In this document: piece after piece, positions 33,071 through 42,492 of the stretch
Numbering within the stretch: the stretch's first letter is position 1
Layout: every line of letters starts with the position of its first letter
Source: Streptomyces marokkonensis
GTDB lineage: Bacteria > Actinomycetota > Actinomycetes > Streptomycetales > Streptomycetaceae
Reading direction: 5' to 3'
DNA: 64,000 nucleotides
Assembly: GCF_008312835.1 (NCBI RefSeq)
Contig: NZ_VSKS01000031.1
Coordinates: forward strand, 1 to 64,000
Position numbers and translations under genes: made by a program
Notes under the pieces: generated by a model
What the model was told of the DNA's origin: nothing
Databases searched by the model: none
Seen by the model: only the letters and a program-made list of their open reading frames with translations

Positions 33071-36000
33071 TGCTGCCCCTGGAACACCTGCTGCGGGCAC
33101 TGGGCGGCCACCCGATCGAGGCCGAGGACCTCGCGGACGCCCTCTGGCTCGCCGCGCGTCTGCCGCCCCCGGCAAGGTTGTCCGGCGATCGTTCCGGCGT
33201 GCTCGACGACGGTGATCCGGCGCACCGATCACCACCCCGGCCCCAGGACTTCACCCCCGACCCGGGTGGGCTCCGACTGTCCGACCATCCTCCCGACGAG
33301 CCCTCGCAACCACGGCTCGACCTGTACCTTCCCGGTGTCGGTGACCGCGCCGACGGCACGGGTTCGGCGTCGCCGCTACGGCTGCCGGCCCCCCGTGCAC
33401 TGCCGTACCCGCACCGGCTCGTACGGTCGCTGCGCCCACTGACCCGCCGGGCCCCGTCCCCGGATCGGACCGAACTGGACGAGGAGGCCACGGTGCAGCA
33501 CATCGCAGACACCGCCCTGTGGCTGCCCGTCCTGAACCCGGCGCCGAGCCGCTGGCTCGACCTGGCTCTCGTCGTGGACGACAGCACCTCCATGGCCGTC
33601 TGGCGAGAGACCGTGCACGAGTTCCTCTCCGTGCTCGTCAACGTGGGGGCGTTCCGCTCCGTGCAGCACTGGACCCTGCCCACGGAGGAGGTCGCCAGCC
33701 GCGGGGTCGTCCTGCGGTCCCCCGCGGGAGCCCGCCGCGACCACAGCCCCATGGAGATCGTCGACCCCACGGGCCGGCGCGTCGTGCTCGTGGTGTCCGA
33801 CTGCATCAGCCCCGCGTGGTCGGACGGCACCCTGCTGCGGCTCCTGCGCGCCTGGGGCCGGACCGGACCGGTCGCGCTCGTCCAGTCCCTGCCCCGACGC
33901 ATGTGGGAACGCAGCGCCCTCGACCTGCAGGCCGTACGCCTGCACGCCCCCGCGCCCGGAGCGCCCAACCTCCGGCAGACGCACACGCCGCTGCTCGGGC
34001 AGGGAGATCCTGCCCACGGCATGGCCGTCCCCGTGCTGGAGATGGACCCGCGCTGGCTCGGCCCGTGGGCCTCGCTGGTCAGCGGCGAATCGCCCGTCTG
34101 GGACACGGTGGTGGCGATCGTGCCCGAACGGCCGGACACACCGTCCGCGGACGCCGCCCGGCTGCGCCAGGAGGACCCCGCAGACGAGGAACTCCCCGCG
34201 CAGGAGCGGCTCGAACGCACGAAGGCCCGCCTCAGCCCGGCGGCGCTGCGCCTGGCACGCCATCTGGCGGTGGTCCCCCTGAGCCTGCCCGTGATGCGGC
34301 TCGTCCAGCAGGCGGTGTGCCAGGACAGCCGGCCCTCCGTGCTGACCGAGGTGCTGTTCACCGGACTTGTCACCCGGGTGCCGTGGGCCGGCCCTTCCGG
34401 TGACCCGCAGCAGGATCGTGACTCCGTCCGCGGCGTGCTGTTCGACTTCCGGCCGGGCATCCGCGAGCTGCTGCTGAGCGAGATCCGCCGCACGGAGGTC
34501 TTACGGACCCTCACCCTCGTCGCCGACCACGTCCTCGCTGAACTTTCCTCGGGACAGTCGCCGGTGACCTTCACGGCGCTGGTCGCCCAGGAGGACGAGG
34601 CCGTCGTCGTCGCCCGCTCCGAGCAGCACTTCGCCACGGTGACGGCCCAGGTACTCCGCCATCTGAGCGACCGGTACGAGGCACTCGCCCAGCGCCTCGA
34701 CCGGCGGGCGGCGCCCGAGGCCGGCATCCGCGGCACATTTCCGGGCGGTGGGCCCGGACCTCACGACGCCACCGGCGCGATGCCCGTACCGGCGCCGCTT
34801 CTGGACCGCGACGCCGTCCTCGCCGAGCTGAGCCGAGCCGCACAACCGGTTCCCGGCAGCACTGGTGAAGGCCCCGAGACGCCCCGCATCGTGCTCGTCG
34901 GCCGCGAGGGCAGCGGCACCACCGCGGTCGCCGCCCGCTATGTCGCCGAACACGGGGCCTCCTACGGACACGTCCGGTGGACGGCGGCCGCCGGCGGCAC
35001 GTCCTCATTCTGCGCACCGGAGGATCTGGAGGCGGCGGTCAAGCGGGCACAGGCGGCGGGGCGGCCCGCGACCTGGCTGCTCGTCGTGGACGGCGCCCGG
35101 CCGGAGGACGTGCCCCCCGCGCTCCCGAACCTACCGGGAACCCTCCTGATCACGTCCACCGTCGATGTGTGGCCGGAGCCTTTCGCCGTCCACCGGCTGC
35201 CCCCGCTCAGGCCCGCCGCATCCATGGGTCTGTTGCGCGGCCTCGTGCCGCAGCTGTCCCCGCCCGTGGCCCTGCGCGTCGCAGTGCGGCTCGCCCACCT
35301 GCCGCTCGCGCTCACCATGGCCGCCGACCTCCTCTCCGAGGGCGACACCACCGACGAGGCCGGAGCCGCGCTGCTGGCCGCGCTCGGCGCCGACCCCACC
35401 CCCGGCGCACCACCCGCCGAGCCGCTGCCCGACCCTCTGCCGGCAGTGTGCGACCTGGTCCTGGAGCGGAGCGACCTGCGGCACCCGGAGGCGGCGCCGC
35501 TGCTGGACCTGCTCGCCGTGCTCGGTCCTGGCCCGGTGCCGCTGGCGCTGCTTCGGCACGTCCTGCCCGGCGACACGGAGACGGCCGAAGCAGCCATCAG
35601 GGCTCTCACCCGGCCCGCTCTGGTGCAACCGCCACCGGACAACGCCCTGCTCTCCGTACGCCCCGCCGTACGGCGCGCACGGCAGCGGCACTTGGACACC
35701 TACCGCGCCGACGCGGCACGGAGGCTGGCGCGCGCCGCTCTGGTCAGCTGTGTATCCGCCCTTGCCACCTCCTCGGCCCTCGGCGTCGCGGATCAGGCGG
35801 ATGCCGGCCGACGACGCGACAGGACCGCTCTCACCTGCCATTTCGCGCCCATCGGAGCTCTGACCGACCGTGACCCCTCCGTACGGGCCGCCGTGGGCGA
35901 CCAGGTGCGCTTCCTCATCGCGTGCGGTGACCTCACCGCCGCGCGGGACCTGGCCAAGGGGGCGCTCACCCACTGGGGCCCGGACGACCCCCTCGGCGTC

Positions 36001-36093
36001 GAACTCGCAGCCGCGGCCGGTGCGGAGGAGGAGCCCGGCGCAGCGGGTCCTGCCGGACCTCCCCTCGACGACACGGGACGGGACGGGCCGTGA
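33070..36093 (+). CDS. vWA protein fused to degenerate STAND/NB-ARC-like NTPase
   Basis: A 1007-residue protein. The N-terminal about 480 residues match SAV_2336-type proteins and hold a vWA domain with a MIDAS start DDSTS (Asp170, Ser172, Ser174). Residues about 600-830 look like a STAND/NB-ARC NTPase: GREGSGTT at 611-618 sits where Walker A should be, and WLLVVDGARP resembles Walker B. The usual Lys is replaced by Thr617, so ATP hydrolysis is doubtful. The remainder is helical. It is coupled to MoxR (TGATG) and to the caspase gene (GTGA). It is the scaffold or switch of the ternary system. Confidence 0.85.
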   Translation: MLPLEHLLRALGGHPIEAEDLADALWLAARLPPPARLSGDRSGVLDDGDPAHRSPPRPQDFTPDPGGLRLSDHPPDEPSQPRLDLYLPGVGDRADGTGSASPLRLPAPRALPYPHRLVRSLRPLTRRAPSPDRTELDEEATVQHIADTALWLPVLNPAPSRWLDLALVVDDSTSMAVWRETVHEFLSVLVNVGAFRSVQHWTLPTEEVASRGVVLRSPAGARRDHSPMEIVDPTGRRVVLVVSDCISPAWSDGTLLRLLRAWGRTGPVALVQSLPRRMWERSALDLQAVRLHAPAPGAPNLRQTHTPLLGQGDPAHGMAVPVLEMDPRWLGPWASLVSGESPVWDTVVAIVPERPDTPSADAARLRQEDPADEELPAQERLERTKARLSPAALRLARHLAVVPLSLPVMRLVQQAVCQDSRPSVLTEVLFTGLVTRVPWAGPSGDPQQDRDSVRGVLFDFRPGIRELLLSEIRRTEVLRTLTLVADHVLAELSSGQSPVTFTALVAQEDEAVVVARSEQHFATVTAQVLRHLSDRYEALAQRLDRRAAPEAGIRGTFPGGGPGPHDATGAMPVPAPLLDRDAVLAELSRAAQPVPGSTGEGPETPRIVLVGREGSGTTAVAARYVAEHGASYGHVRWTAAAGGTSSFCAPEDLEAAVKRAQAAGRPATWLLVVDGARPEDVPPALPNLPGTLLITSTVDVWPEPFAVHRLPPLRPAASMGLLRGLVPQLSPPVALRVAVRLAHLPLALTMAADLLSEGDTTDEAGAALLAALGADPTPGAPPAEPLPDPLPAVCDLVLERSDLRHPEAAPLLDLLAVLGPGPVPLALLRHVLPGDTETAEAAIRALTRPALVQPPPDNALLSVRPAVRRARQRHLDTYRADAARRLARAALVSCVSALATSSALGVADQADAGRRRDRTALTCHFAPIGALTDRDPSVRAAVGDQVRFLIACGDLTAARDLAKGALTHWGPDDPLGVELAAAAGAEEEPGAAGPAGPPLDDTGRDGP

Positions 36094-39000
36094 CGAGCAC
36101 TGCGTCCGTGGAGCCCCCCGCCGATGAGACTCCGCCCGTGGCGGGAACGCTGAGCGGCCCGCACTCCGTGGACACCGCGGCTGTGGGACGGCATGCCCTG
36201 AGCATCGGTGTGTCCTGGTTCGCGCCCAGTCCCGAACACGGTCTGGACGACGAAGGGCCTGACCCGCTGACCTTCGCGCCGGACCGGGTTGCCGCCTTGA
36301 CCGAGGCGCTGGAGCGGGAGCCATATGGCTACCGGTGCACGCGGCTCACGGGCCCGGACACCGCTCCCGGAGAGACTCCCCCGCCCGGCGTGCCCGGGGC
36401 GGATTCCCCGGCGCCTGACGGGCATGCCCCGGACACCGGGCCGGCCGACGCGCACCCGGGCTGGCAACCGTCCGCCGCCCACCTCGGCGTCGCCGTACGC
36501 CAGGCCCTCACGTCCGCCGGACCGGAGGACGTGTGTGTCGTCCACGTGCTCAGCCACGGTGTTGTCCGACCCACCGGCCTGTACGCCTTGGGCGCGGACA
36601 GCGTGCACACCGAGTGGACGTCGGTCAGGAACTGGCTGTCGACAGTGGAGGACTTCCCCGGGCGCCCGCTGGTGCTGTTCTTGCTGGACCTGTGCCACTC
36701 CGGCGCCGCGGCGCGGTTCGACCACCAGTTGAGCGGTCTCACCGACGGTAGCCACCGGGCGTGGGTCATCGCGGCCTCCGGCCCTTCGGAACTGGCCGTG
36801 GAGGGCCGGTTCACCCGTGCCGTCGCCGACGTCCTGAACGCCGTCGCCGAACGGCGCATCCAGTACGACCACAGCCGTCGCCACCTCGGCTTCCACTGGT
36901 TCGTCGACCGGGTCCGCGACCGGCTCCGCGAACTGGTCGAGGAGCGGGGCGGCATGGCCCACCGGGTCACCGCCGACGTCCTCGACACCGTCGCTCCCGA
37001 TCTGCCGTTCTTCCCGAACCCGTGTTTCACCCACGGCCCGGCCGACGTGCCGCAGGCACGCCCCGAGCCCGGCCCGGCTGCCGACATTCACTTCGACGAC
37101 GTCTCCGACCCCGACCACTTTCTCCGGCACGCCCGGGGCGGCGCCGGGTTTGCAGCGCGACCCGGCACCGCCGGTGAGCAGGACGACGGCCTGTTCACCG
37201 GCCGGCATGCGGAACTCGTGCGCCTCGCCGAATGGTTGGGCGCAGGGCCTGAGGCAACCCGACTCCAGGTCGTCACCGGAAGTCCCGGCGCGGGCAAGTC
37301 GGCCCTGCTCGGAGTGGTGCTGCGCGCAACACATCCCGGCATGGGGAGCACGACGGGGCCCGTACCGGAGATGGCCGCGCTCAGCCGTGCGGCGATCCCA
37401 CCTCCCCTGACCGTCCACGCGCGGCAGCGCACCCTCGCCGAGATCGTCGATTCGCTGACCCGGCAGGCGGGCGCACATACCGGCGGCTGGGCGGACCGGG
37501 CAGACGGTCCCGAGGGCGACCCCCGCCGCCTCATGGACGTCCTCAGCCGTAGCTCGGGCCCGCCGCCCGTGCTGGTGGTCGATGCGCTCGACGAGGCCCG
37601 CGAGGCCACCGCACTCGTCCATGACCTGCTGATCCCGCTGACGACCCTTACCCGACCGGACGGCAGGCCCCTGTGCCGCCTCCTGCTCGCGGCACGCGAC
37701 GAGGAGCCCTGCTCGGACGTCATCGCCACGGCCCGCGCCGACGGCTCTCTCATCGACCTGGACAGAACCAGCCGGCAGACCCTCTCCGCCGACCTCGCCG
37801 CGTACGTGACCAAACTCCTCGACCGGGCGATGGAAGAAGCGGGGACGTCGGCGGGAGGCCGGGGTGGGGCCGAGGAGGGCGGATGGGCGCAGGGGCACAG
37901 TCAGGGTGGGCACGACGCGGGCGGGTCGTCGGACGAGGACAGGGCGGACTCGGGCGCACCCGTCGAAGCCCCGCATGCCGGACACGCGCACGAGCGAAGC
38001 ACGGGCCACCGAGACGGCACGGCGGGCGGCGAAGCAGGCGGGGCTCAGGAGCACGGCACTGTCACCGACGAGCGGTGCGACGTCGAGCGTGGCGTGGCCG
38101 CATTCGCCGAAGCGGCCGCCGACGCACTGACCGACCCGGAGCGCGCGACTACCACGGGCCCATATCTGATGGCAGCCCTGTACGCCTCGTACGCCTCCCA
38201 GGAGGACATCCGGCACCTGCTGGGCGACCCCATCTCCGCCGCGGAACTCGGGGCCGAGGTGCCCCGCGATCTCCCCGCCCTCCTCGACCTGGGATTCGCG
38301 CGCGGGCACGCGCACCGGCTGCTGAGACCGGTGCTCACCGCCCTGGCCTTCGCGCAGGGGGACGGCATGCCGGTTTCCCTGGTGGCCATCGTGGCCCGTG
38401 GCTTCATCACGCACGAGGACGGCGGGGCAGGAGATGACCAAACGGCGACGGAAGACGCGGTGGTGACCGACGCCGCCGGATCCGGGCCGCCCGTGACGCA
38501 GCCCGGCACCGCGGACACCTCCGATGTCGCCCGGCTGCTCGGCGACCTGCGAGCCTTCTTGCGGACCGTACCCGACCGGACCGGCACCGTGCTGTACCGG
38601 CTGCTGCACCAGAGCGTCGCGGACGAGTTGCGCGGACTGACCGCAGGGACGGCCGCGGGAACGGCCACGGGGACGGCCGCCGGAAAGGACGAACGGCCCG
38701 GTGCTGAGGACCGTCGGGCGGCGACCGCCGTGTACGACGCCCTCATCGACTCACTGAGGGGCCCGGTGCCCGGCGGCCCGCCGCGCTGGGCCGGGCTCGA
38801 CGGCTACCTGCGCCGCCATCTGGCACAGCACGCCTTCGACGCGGGCCGCTTCGACGAGCTGTGCGCCGAACCCCAGTTCCTGGTCCATGCCGACCCGGAC
38901 TGGCTCGACCCGGAGCTGGGTCGGGCGACCTCGGAGGCCGCCCGCGGCGCTTCCGCCGTCTACCGCACCAGTGCGCACGTACACCGGCGCACCTCCGACG

Positions 39001-41099
39001 AACAGCGGCGGCACATCCTGGCAGTGGACGCGGTCCGGCACCAGGCGCACACCCTCGCCGACCGCCTCGCCGCACCCGGTCCGGGCTGCGGGGAGGCGAT
39101 GCCGTGGCGTCCGCAGTGGGCCACCGGGAGCAGGATCAGCGCCGCGCACGCCTTCACACTCCATCTGCCCGAGGACCGGACGACGGCCCTGACCGGTGCG
39201 CTGGCCGACGTCCCGATCGTGGTGACCGGCGGACGAAGCGGCCGGCTGAGGGTGTGGGACGCGAACAACGGGCGCCTCCTGCACACCGCGGACCCGGGTC
39301 TCGGGGAGATCAGGGCGCTGGCGAGCACACGCATCGACGACGCGCCCGTGGTCGTGGTCGCCGGATCGGACGACTCGCTCGCCGTGCGCACCCTTCCCAC
39401 GCTCGCCCCCGTGACCGCGCCCGGCCTGCACGGCCGGGAAGCAGGTGGAGTCAGGGCCATGACCGTGGTGGATCTGGCCCATCGGCCCATGGCCCTGACC
39501 GCGGACTCCTCCGGACACCTGGCGCTCTGGGACCTCACGGGCGACCTGCCCCGAGAGGAACTGCGCACCGGCCTCGGCCGCACCACGGCCCTGGTGTGCG
39601 TCCCGGACGACGACGCCCCGTCTGTCGTCGTCGCCGACGAGGAGGGCACCGTACGCTTCTGCTCGCTGCTCGGGGACTCACGCGAGGACGGAGCGTTCCA
39701 CCACCCGGGCCGTGTGAACGCCCTCGCGTGCGCGGTGGTCGACGGCACACGCTACGTCGTGACCGGGGGCGAGGACGGAGCGGTGCGCGCCTGGGACTTC
39801 GCGGGCCGGGCGCTGCGCACGGAGTCCGCCCCGCGCCACGACGGCCCGGTCTACGCGCTGGCCTGCATGGCGGACGAGGGCGGCGATTCACGGGTGCTCA
39901 GCGCCGGTAGCGACGGCACGATCCGGCTGTGGGAGCCCCGCGACGGCTCCGAGCACAGCCGGTTCGTGGGCCACATGGGGGCGGTCACGGCTCTCGCCCA
40001 TCCACCGTCGCTCCCTCCGGTCGTCGTATCCGCGGGCTTGGACGCCGCATTGCGCGTGTGGCACGTGCCGACGGGCCGGCAGCGCGTCGCACCCGCCGTC
40101 GGGCACACCTCGTGGGTCAACGCCCTCGCGCGGGCCGTCGTCGGGGGACGCCAGATGCTGATCTCGGCGGGCGCGGACGGACTCCTGCACCGCTGGGACC
40201 TCGCATCGGGCACACCGTACGAGAACCCGCCGCCCCTTGCCCGCGCTCCGGCCGGCGACGTCGCCCCGCCCGAGGGGACAGGCCCCCTCCTCGGCGCCGC
40301 GCGGGCCGACGAGGACCGGCCGGTACGCGTGCACGCGCTGGCCGTCGCTCTCCACGAGGGGCGGCCCTTGGTGGTGTCGGCCGGACCGGACGGGCTGCTG
40401 CGGTGCTGGGACGCGGAACGGGGCACCCCGTACGGTGACTCCTTCACCCCCGCCACCGCCCCCGTCCACGCGGTGAGCACGACCGTGCTGGCCGGCCGGC
40501 CGCTGGTCGTGGCCGGAGGTGCGGACGGACGCCTGCACTGCTGGGACGTGGCCACCGGACGCCGACGCGGACTTCCGCTCGCCGGACACACGGGCGGTGT
40601 CAACGCCCTGACGTGCGTGGAACTCGACACGGGCCCCACAGTTCTGTCCTGCGGCGACGACGGCACCCTGCGACTGTGGGACCTCACGACCGGCCTGCCG
40701 GTCTGCCCACCCGTGGACGCGCACAGCGGCTGGGCGACGGCACTCGCCGGCCTCCTCGTAAACGGCAGACCACTCGCCGTGACCGGCGGTCAGGACGGCA
40801 GAGTCCGGCTGTGGGACCTCTCCCGCCCCGAGCCCGGCAGCGGGCTCGGCCGGGTGCGACCGTACGGAGAACCGCTGTCGGTGGCGGGCGGTGTCAACGC
40901 GGTCGCCTGCACGGTCGCCGGCGGGGCGCTCCTCGTCGCCGCCTCGGACGACTGCGGTGTACGGCTGTGGGACTTCGCGTCGGGAACCCGGCGGACCGAC
41001 ATCGGCGTGCCGGGTACGGTGCCCTCGCTCCTCCTGCACGGCGACCGGCTGGCTCTGGGCTGCGAGTGGGAGGTGATCGTCCTGCGGCGCTCCGGCTGA
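36090..41099 (+). CDS. Caspase-NTPase-WD40 effector protein
   Basis: A 1669-residue protein. Residues about 30-290 are a caspase-like peptidase with the dyad His156 (VLSHGVV) and Cys202 (LLDLCHSG). A STAND-type P-loop NTPase follows: Walker A GSPGAGKS at 397-404 and Walker B VLVVDALDEA near 493. There is an Ala/Gly/His-rich linker near 590-670, then helical repeats. From about residue 1035 to the end there are roughly thirteen WD40 units (for example RVWDANNG, RLWDLTTG, RLWDFASG), enough for two propellers. The WD40 part would sense a trigger, the NTPase would oligomerise, and the caspase would cleave host proteins. The start GTG overlaps the vWA gene stop. Confidence 0.9.
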   Translation: MTSTASVEPPADETPPVAGTLSGPHSVDTAAVGRHALSIGVSWFAPSPEHGLDDEGPDPLTFAPDRVAALTEALEREPYGYRCTRLTGPDTAPGETPPPGVPGADSPAPDGHAPDTGPADAHPGWQPSAAHLGVAVRQALTSAGPEDVCVVHVLSHGVVRPTGLYALGADSVHTEWTSVRNWLSTVEDFPGRPLVLFLLDLCHSGAAARFDHQLSGLTDGSHRAWVIAASGPSELAVEGRFTRAVADVLNAVAERRIQYDHSRRHLGFHWFVDRVRDRLRELVEERGGMAHRVTADVLDTVAPDLPFFPNPCFTHGPADVPQARPEPGPAADIHFDDVSDPDHFLRHARGGAGFAARPGTAGEQDDGLFTGRHAELVRLAEWLGAGPEATRLQVVTGSPGAGKSALLGVVLRATHPGMGSTTGPVPEMAALSRAAIPPPLTVHARQRTLAEIVDSLTRQAGAHTGGWADRADGPEGDPRRLMDVLSRSSGPPPVLVVDALDEAREATALVHDLLIPLTTLTRPDGRPLCRLLLAARDEEPCSDVIATARADGSLIDLDRTSRQTLSADLAAYVTKLLDRAMEEAGTSAGGRGGAEEGGWAQGHSQGGHDAGGSSDEDRADSGAPVEAPHAGHAHERSTGHRDGTAGGEAGGAQEHGTVTDERCDVERGVAAFAEAAADALTDPERATTTGPYLMAALYASYASQEDIRHLLGDPISAAELGAEVPRDLPALLDLGFARGHAHRLLRPVLTALAFAQGDGMPVSLVAIVARGFITHEDGGAGDDQTATEDAVVTDAAGSGPPVTQPGTADTSDVARLLGDLRAFLRTVPDRTGTVLYRLLHQSVADELRGLTAGTAAGTATGTAAGKDERPGAEDRRAATAVYDALIDSLRGPVPGGPPRWAGLDGYLRRHLAQHAFDAGRFDELCAEPQFLVHADPDWLDPELGRATSEAARGASAVYRTSAHVHRRTSDEQRRHILAVDAVRHQAHTLADRLAAPGPGCGEAMPWRPQWATGSRISAAHAFTLHLPEDRTTALTGALADVPIVVTGGRSGRLRVWDANNGRLLHTADPGLGEIRALASTRIDDAPVVVVAGSDDSLAVRTLPTLAPVTAPGLHGREAGGVRAMTVVDLAHRPMALTADSSGHLALWDLTGDLPREELRTGLGRTTALVCVPDDDAPSVVVADEEGTVRFCSLLGDSREDGAFHHPGRVNALACAVVDGTRYVVTGGEDGAVRAWDFAGRALRTESAPRHDGPVYALACMADEGGDSRVLSAGSDGTIRLWEPRDGSEHSRFVGHMGAVTALAHPPSLPPVVVSAGLDAALRVWHVPTGRQRVAPAVGHTSWVNALARAVVGGRQMLISAGADGLLHRWDLASGTPYENPPPLARAPAGDVAPPEGTGPLLGAARADEDRPVRVHALAVALHEGRPLVVSAGPDGLLRCWDAERGTPYGDSFTPATAPVHAVSTTVLAGRPLVVAGGADGRLHCWDVATGRRRGLPLAGHTGGVNALTCVELDTGPTVLSCGDDGTLRLWDLTTGLPVCPPVDAHSGWATALAGLLVNGRPLAVTGGQDGRVRLWDLSRPEPGSGLGRVRPYGEPLSVAGGVNAVACTVAGGALLVAASDDCGVRLWDFASGTRRTDIGVPGTVPSLLLHGDRLALGCEWEVIVLRRSG

Positions 41100-41185
41100 C
41101 CCGGCCCGCCTTCCGCGACTGCGGGCCCCGCTGTCGGGGTGCGCCCCCGCCGCGTGCGGCACGGACTTCTCCTGGGACGTGGCAG

Positions 41186-42001
41186 TCAGACGCAGGCGGC
41201 GATCTCGGCGGCCACTTCTGGCACCCCGAGGTAGCGGGTCGCCTTGTGCGAGGCGACCAGGCCGAGGGAGACCTCGTGGTGGGCGTCGATGCCGGGGAAG
41301 CGGGTGGGCAGATCGCGGGGGATCGCAACGATGTCGCCGATGTCGGCGACGTTGACCCAGCGCCGGACTCCCGGCGGACGCTCTCCTCTACGTACGTCGT
41401 TCCCCTCGCCCAGCGACAGCCGGTCGTAGACGGCCCCAGGCAGGCCGAGCGGTGAGCCGAGCGTGATGAGGAGGTCCAGCTCGGTCGGCTGGTGCCACAG
41501 CGCCTCGTAAGCCACCACGGATCCCAGCGAGTGGGCGAGGAGGACGCGCGGGCGGTGCAGATCCAGCACGCGGTTCAGCTCGGCACGCGCCTGCTGCCGA
41601 CGGGCAGAGCCGGGGTCGGCGACGTAGGTGTCCGCCTCCCGGCAGAACAGCACCACGAACCGGCGGGCCATGTCGCCGTGGCGCCGGGCGAGCCACTCGG
41701 CCGCCTGGCGCACCGGCAGCGTGGTCCGCCCCATCGTCACCTCCGCGGGCGCGCCGAGCGCCGACACCCAGTCCATCAGCATCTCCTGGCCGGGACGGCT
41801 CAGCAGCCCGGGATCGTCCTCGCCCTGAAGGGTCCCCAGGTCCAGCAGGTGTGCGTAGTAGGCGGCCTCGACAACGCCCGACGCATACGACGCGCCCAGC
41901 GCCGACGCCCACTCATCGGCCAGCGCCCGGGCGGCCAGCTCCGGGCTGCCCGCCCGCGTCAGATAGCGGAGACAGCGAATGCCGTGCACCCCGACGATCA
42001 T
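41186..42001 (-). CDS. Alpha/beta hydrolase (lipase-like), convergent with caspase gene
   Basis: A 271-residue protein with MIVGVHGIRC as first strand, nucleophile elbow LLAHSLGSVVAYEALW, an acid probably in VNVADIGDIVAIP, and a His in DAHHEVSLG or ASHKATRYLG. It has no signal peptide. Hydrolases of this build often occur beside EAD/VMAP and STAND effector genes, where they are thought to act as alternative effectors on lipids. Its opposite orientation and 86-bp gap from the caspase gene mean it has its own promoter. It lies inside the 92-bp flanking repeats. Confidence 0.8.
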   Translation of the reverse strand: MIVGVHGIRCLRYLTRAGSPELAARALADEWASALGASYASGVVEAAYYAHLLDLGTLQGEDDPGLLSRPGQEMLMDWVSALGAPAEVTMGRTTLPVRQAAEWLARRHGDMARRFVVLFCREADTYVADPGSARRQQARAELNRVLDLHRPRVLLAHSLGSVVAYEALWHQPTELDLLITLGSPLGLPGAVYDRLSLGEGNDVRRGERPPGVRRWVNVADIGDIVAIPRDLPTRFPGIDAHHEVSLGLVASHKATRYLGVPEVAAEIAACV

Positions 42002-42107
42002 GAAACGTCCCCCCAGCCGACTCCCCGCTGCCGCAAGAGTAGGGGGCCCGTGGGGTGTTGCGGACGGAGACGCGTGAAGTTCGCCCGCTCACGAGGGTTG
42101 TTGCATC

Positions 42108-42386
42108 ATGAGCACGGGCGAGGCCGGGGACGGGCGGTTCTGCCCGGTGTCCTCGTACCCGTCACATCGCCTGCACTTTTACGGCCTCCGCTGCCATGTG
42201 ATCCCCGGCCGCCCCCTGATGCCTTGTCCGTCGGTGACCGGCTGGTACCCGTTCGAGGTCTGGCGTGAGCTGATCGTCGATGTCCGCGCTCTGGAGCTCG
42301 TCTCGTGCGGCATCACCGAGCGGCTTCGGTCCTTGCGGCTTCCTGGACTGTTCCGTCCAGGATCCGCACTCCGGGATACCGGCTGA
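42108..42386 (+). pseudogene. Frame carrying right copy of the flanking repeat
   Basis: An open frame from ATG 42108 to TGA 42386 without a good ribosome site. Only its second half, WYPFEVWRELIVDVRALELV and on to ITERLRSLR, has a relative, at 30083-30211. I treat it as a decayed gene fragment; the first half has no recognisable content. Confidence 0.45.
42252..42343 (+). repeat. 92-bp diverged direct repeat, right copy
   Basis: Partner of 30116-30207, same orientation, 80 of 92 identical bases. It lies 251 bp beyond the start of the hydrolase gene. Confidence 0.75.
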
Positions 42387-42492
42387 CGCCGAGGATCTCC
42401 TCCGCCGCGTACGTGCTCGTGCAGTATCCGCCACAGCGGTCATGCGGGCGGCGCCCCCACCGATGGCAGGTGAGGGCGCCGCCGAGACTGGC

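Noticed and set aside
36090-41099. Developmental metacaspase rather than defence effector
   Set aside because: The coupling to VMAP, MoxR and vWA genes and the NTPase-WD40 architecture match conflict systems; no developmental context is present.
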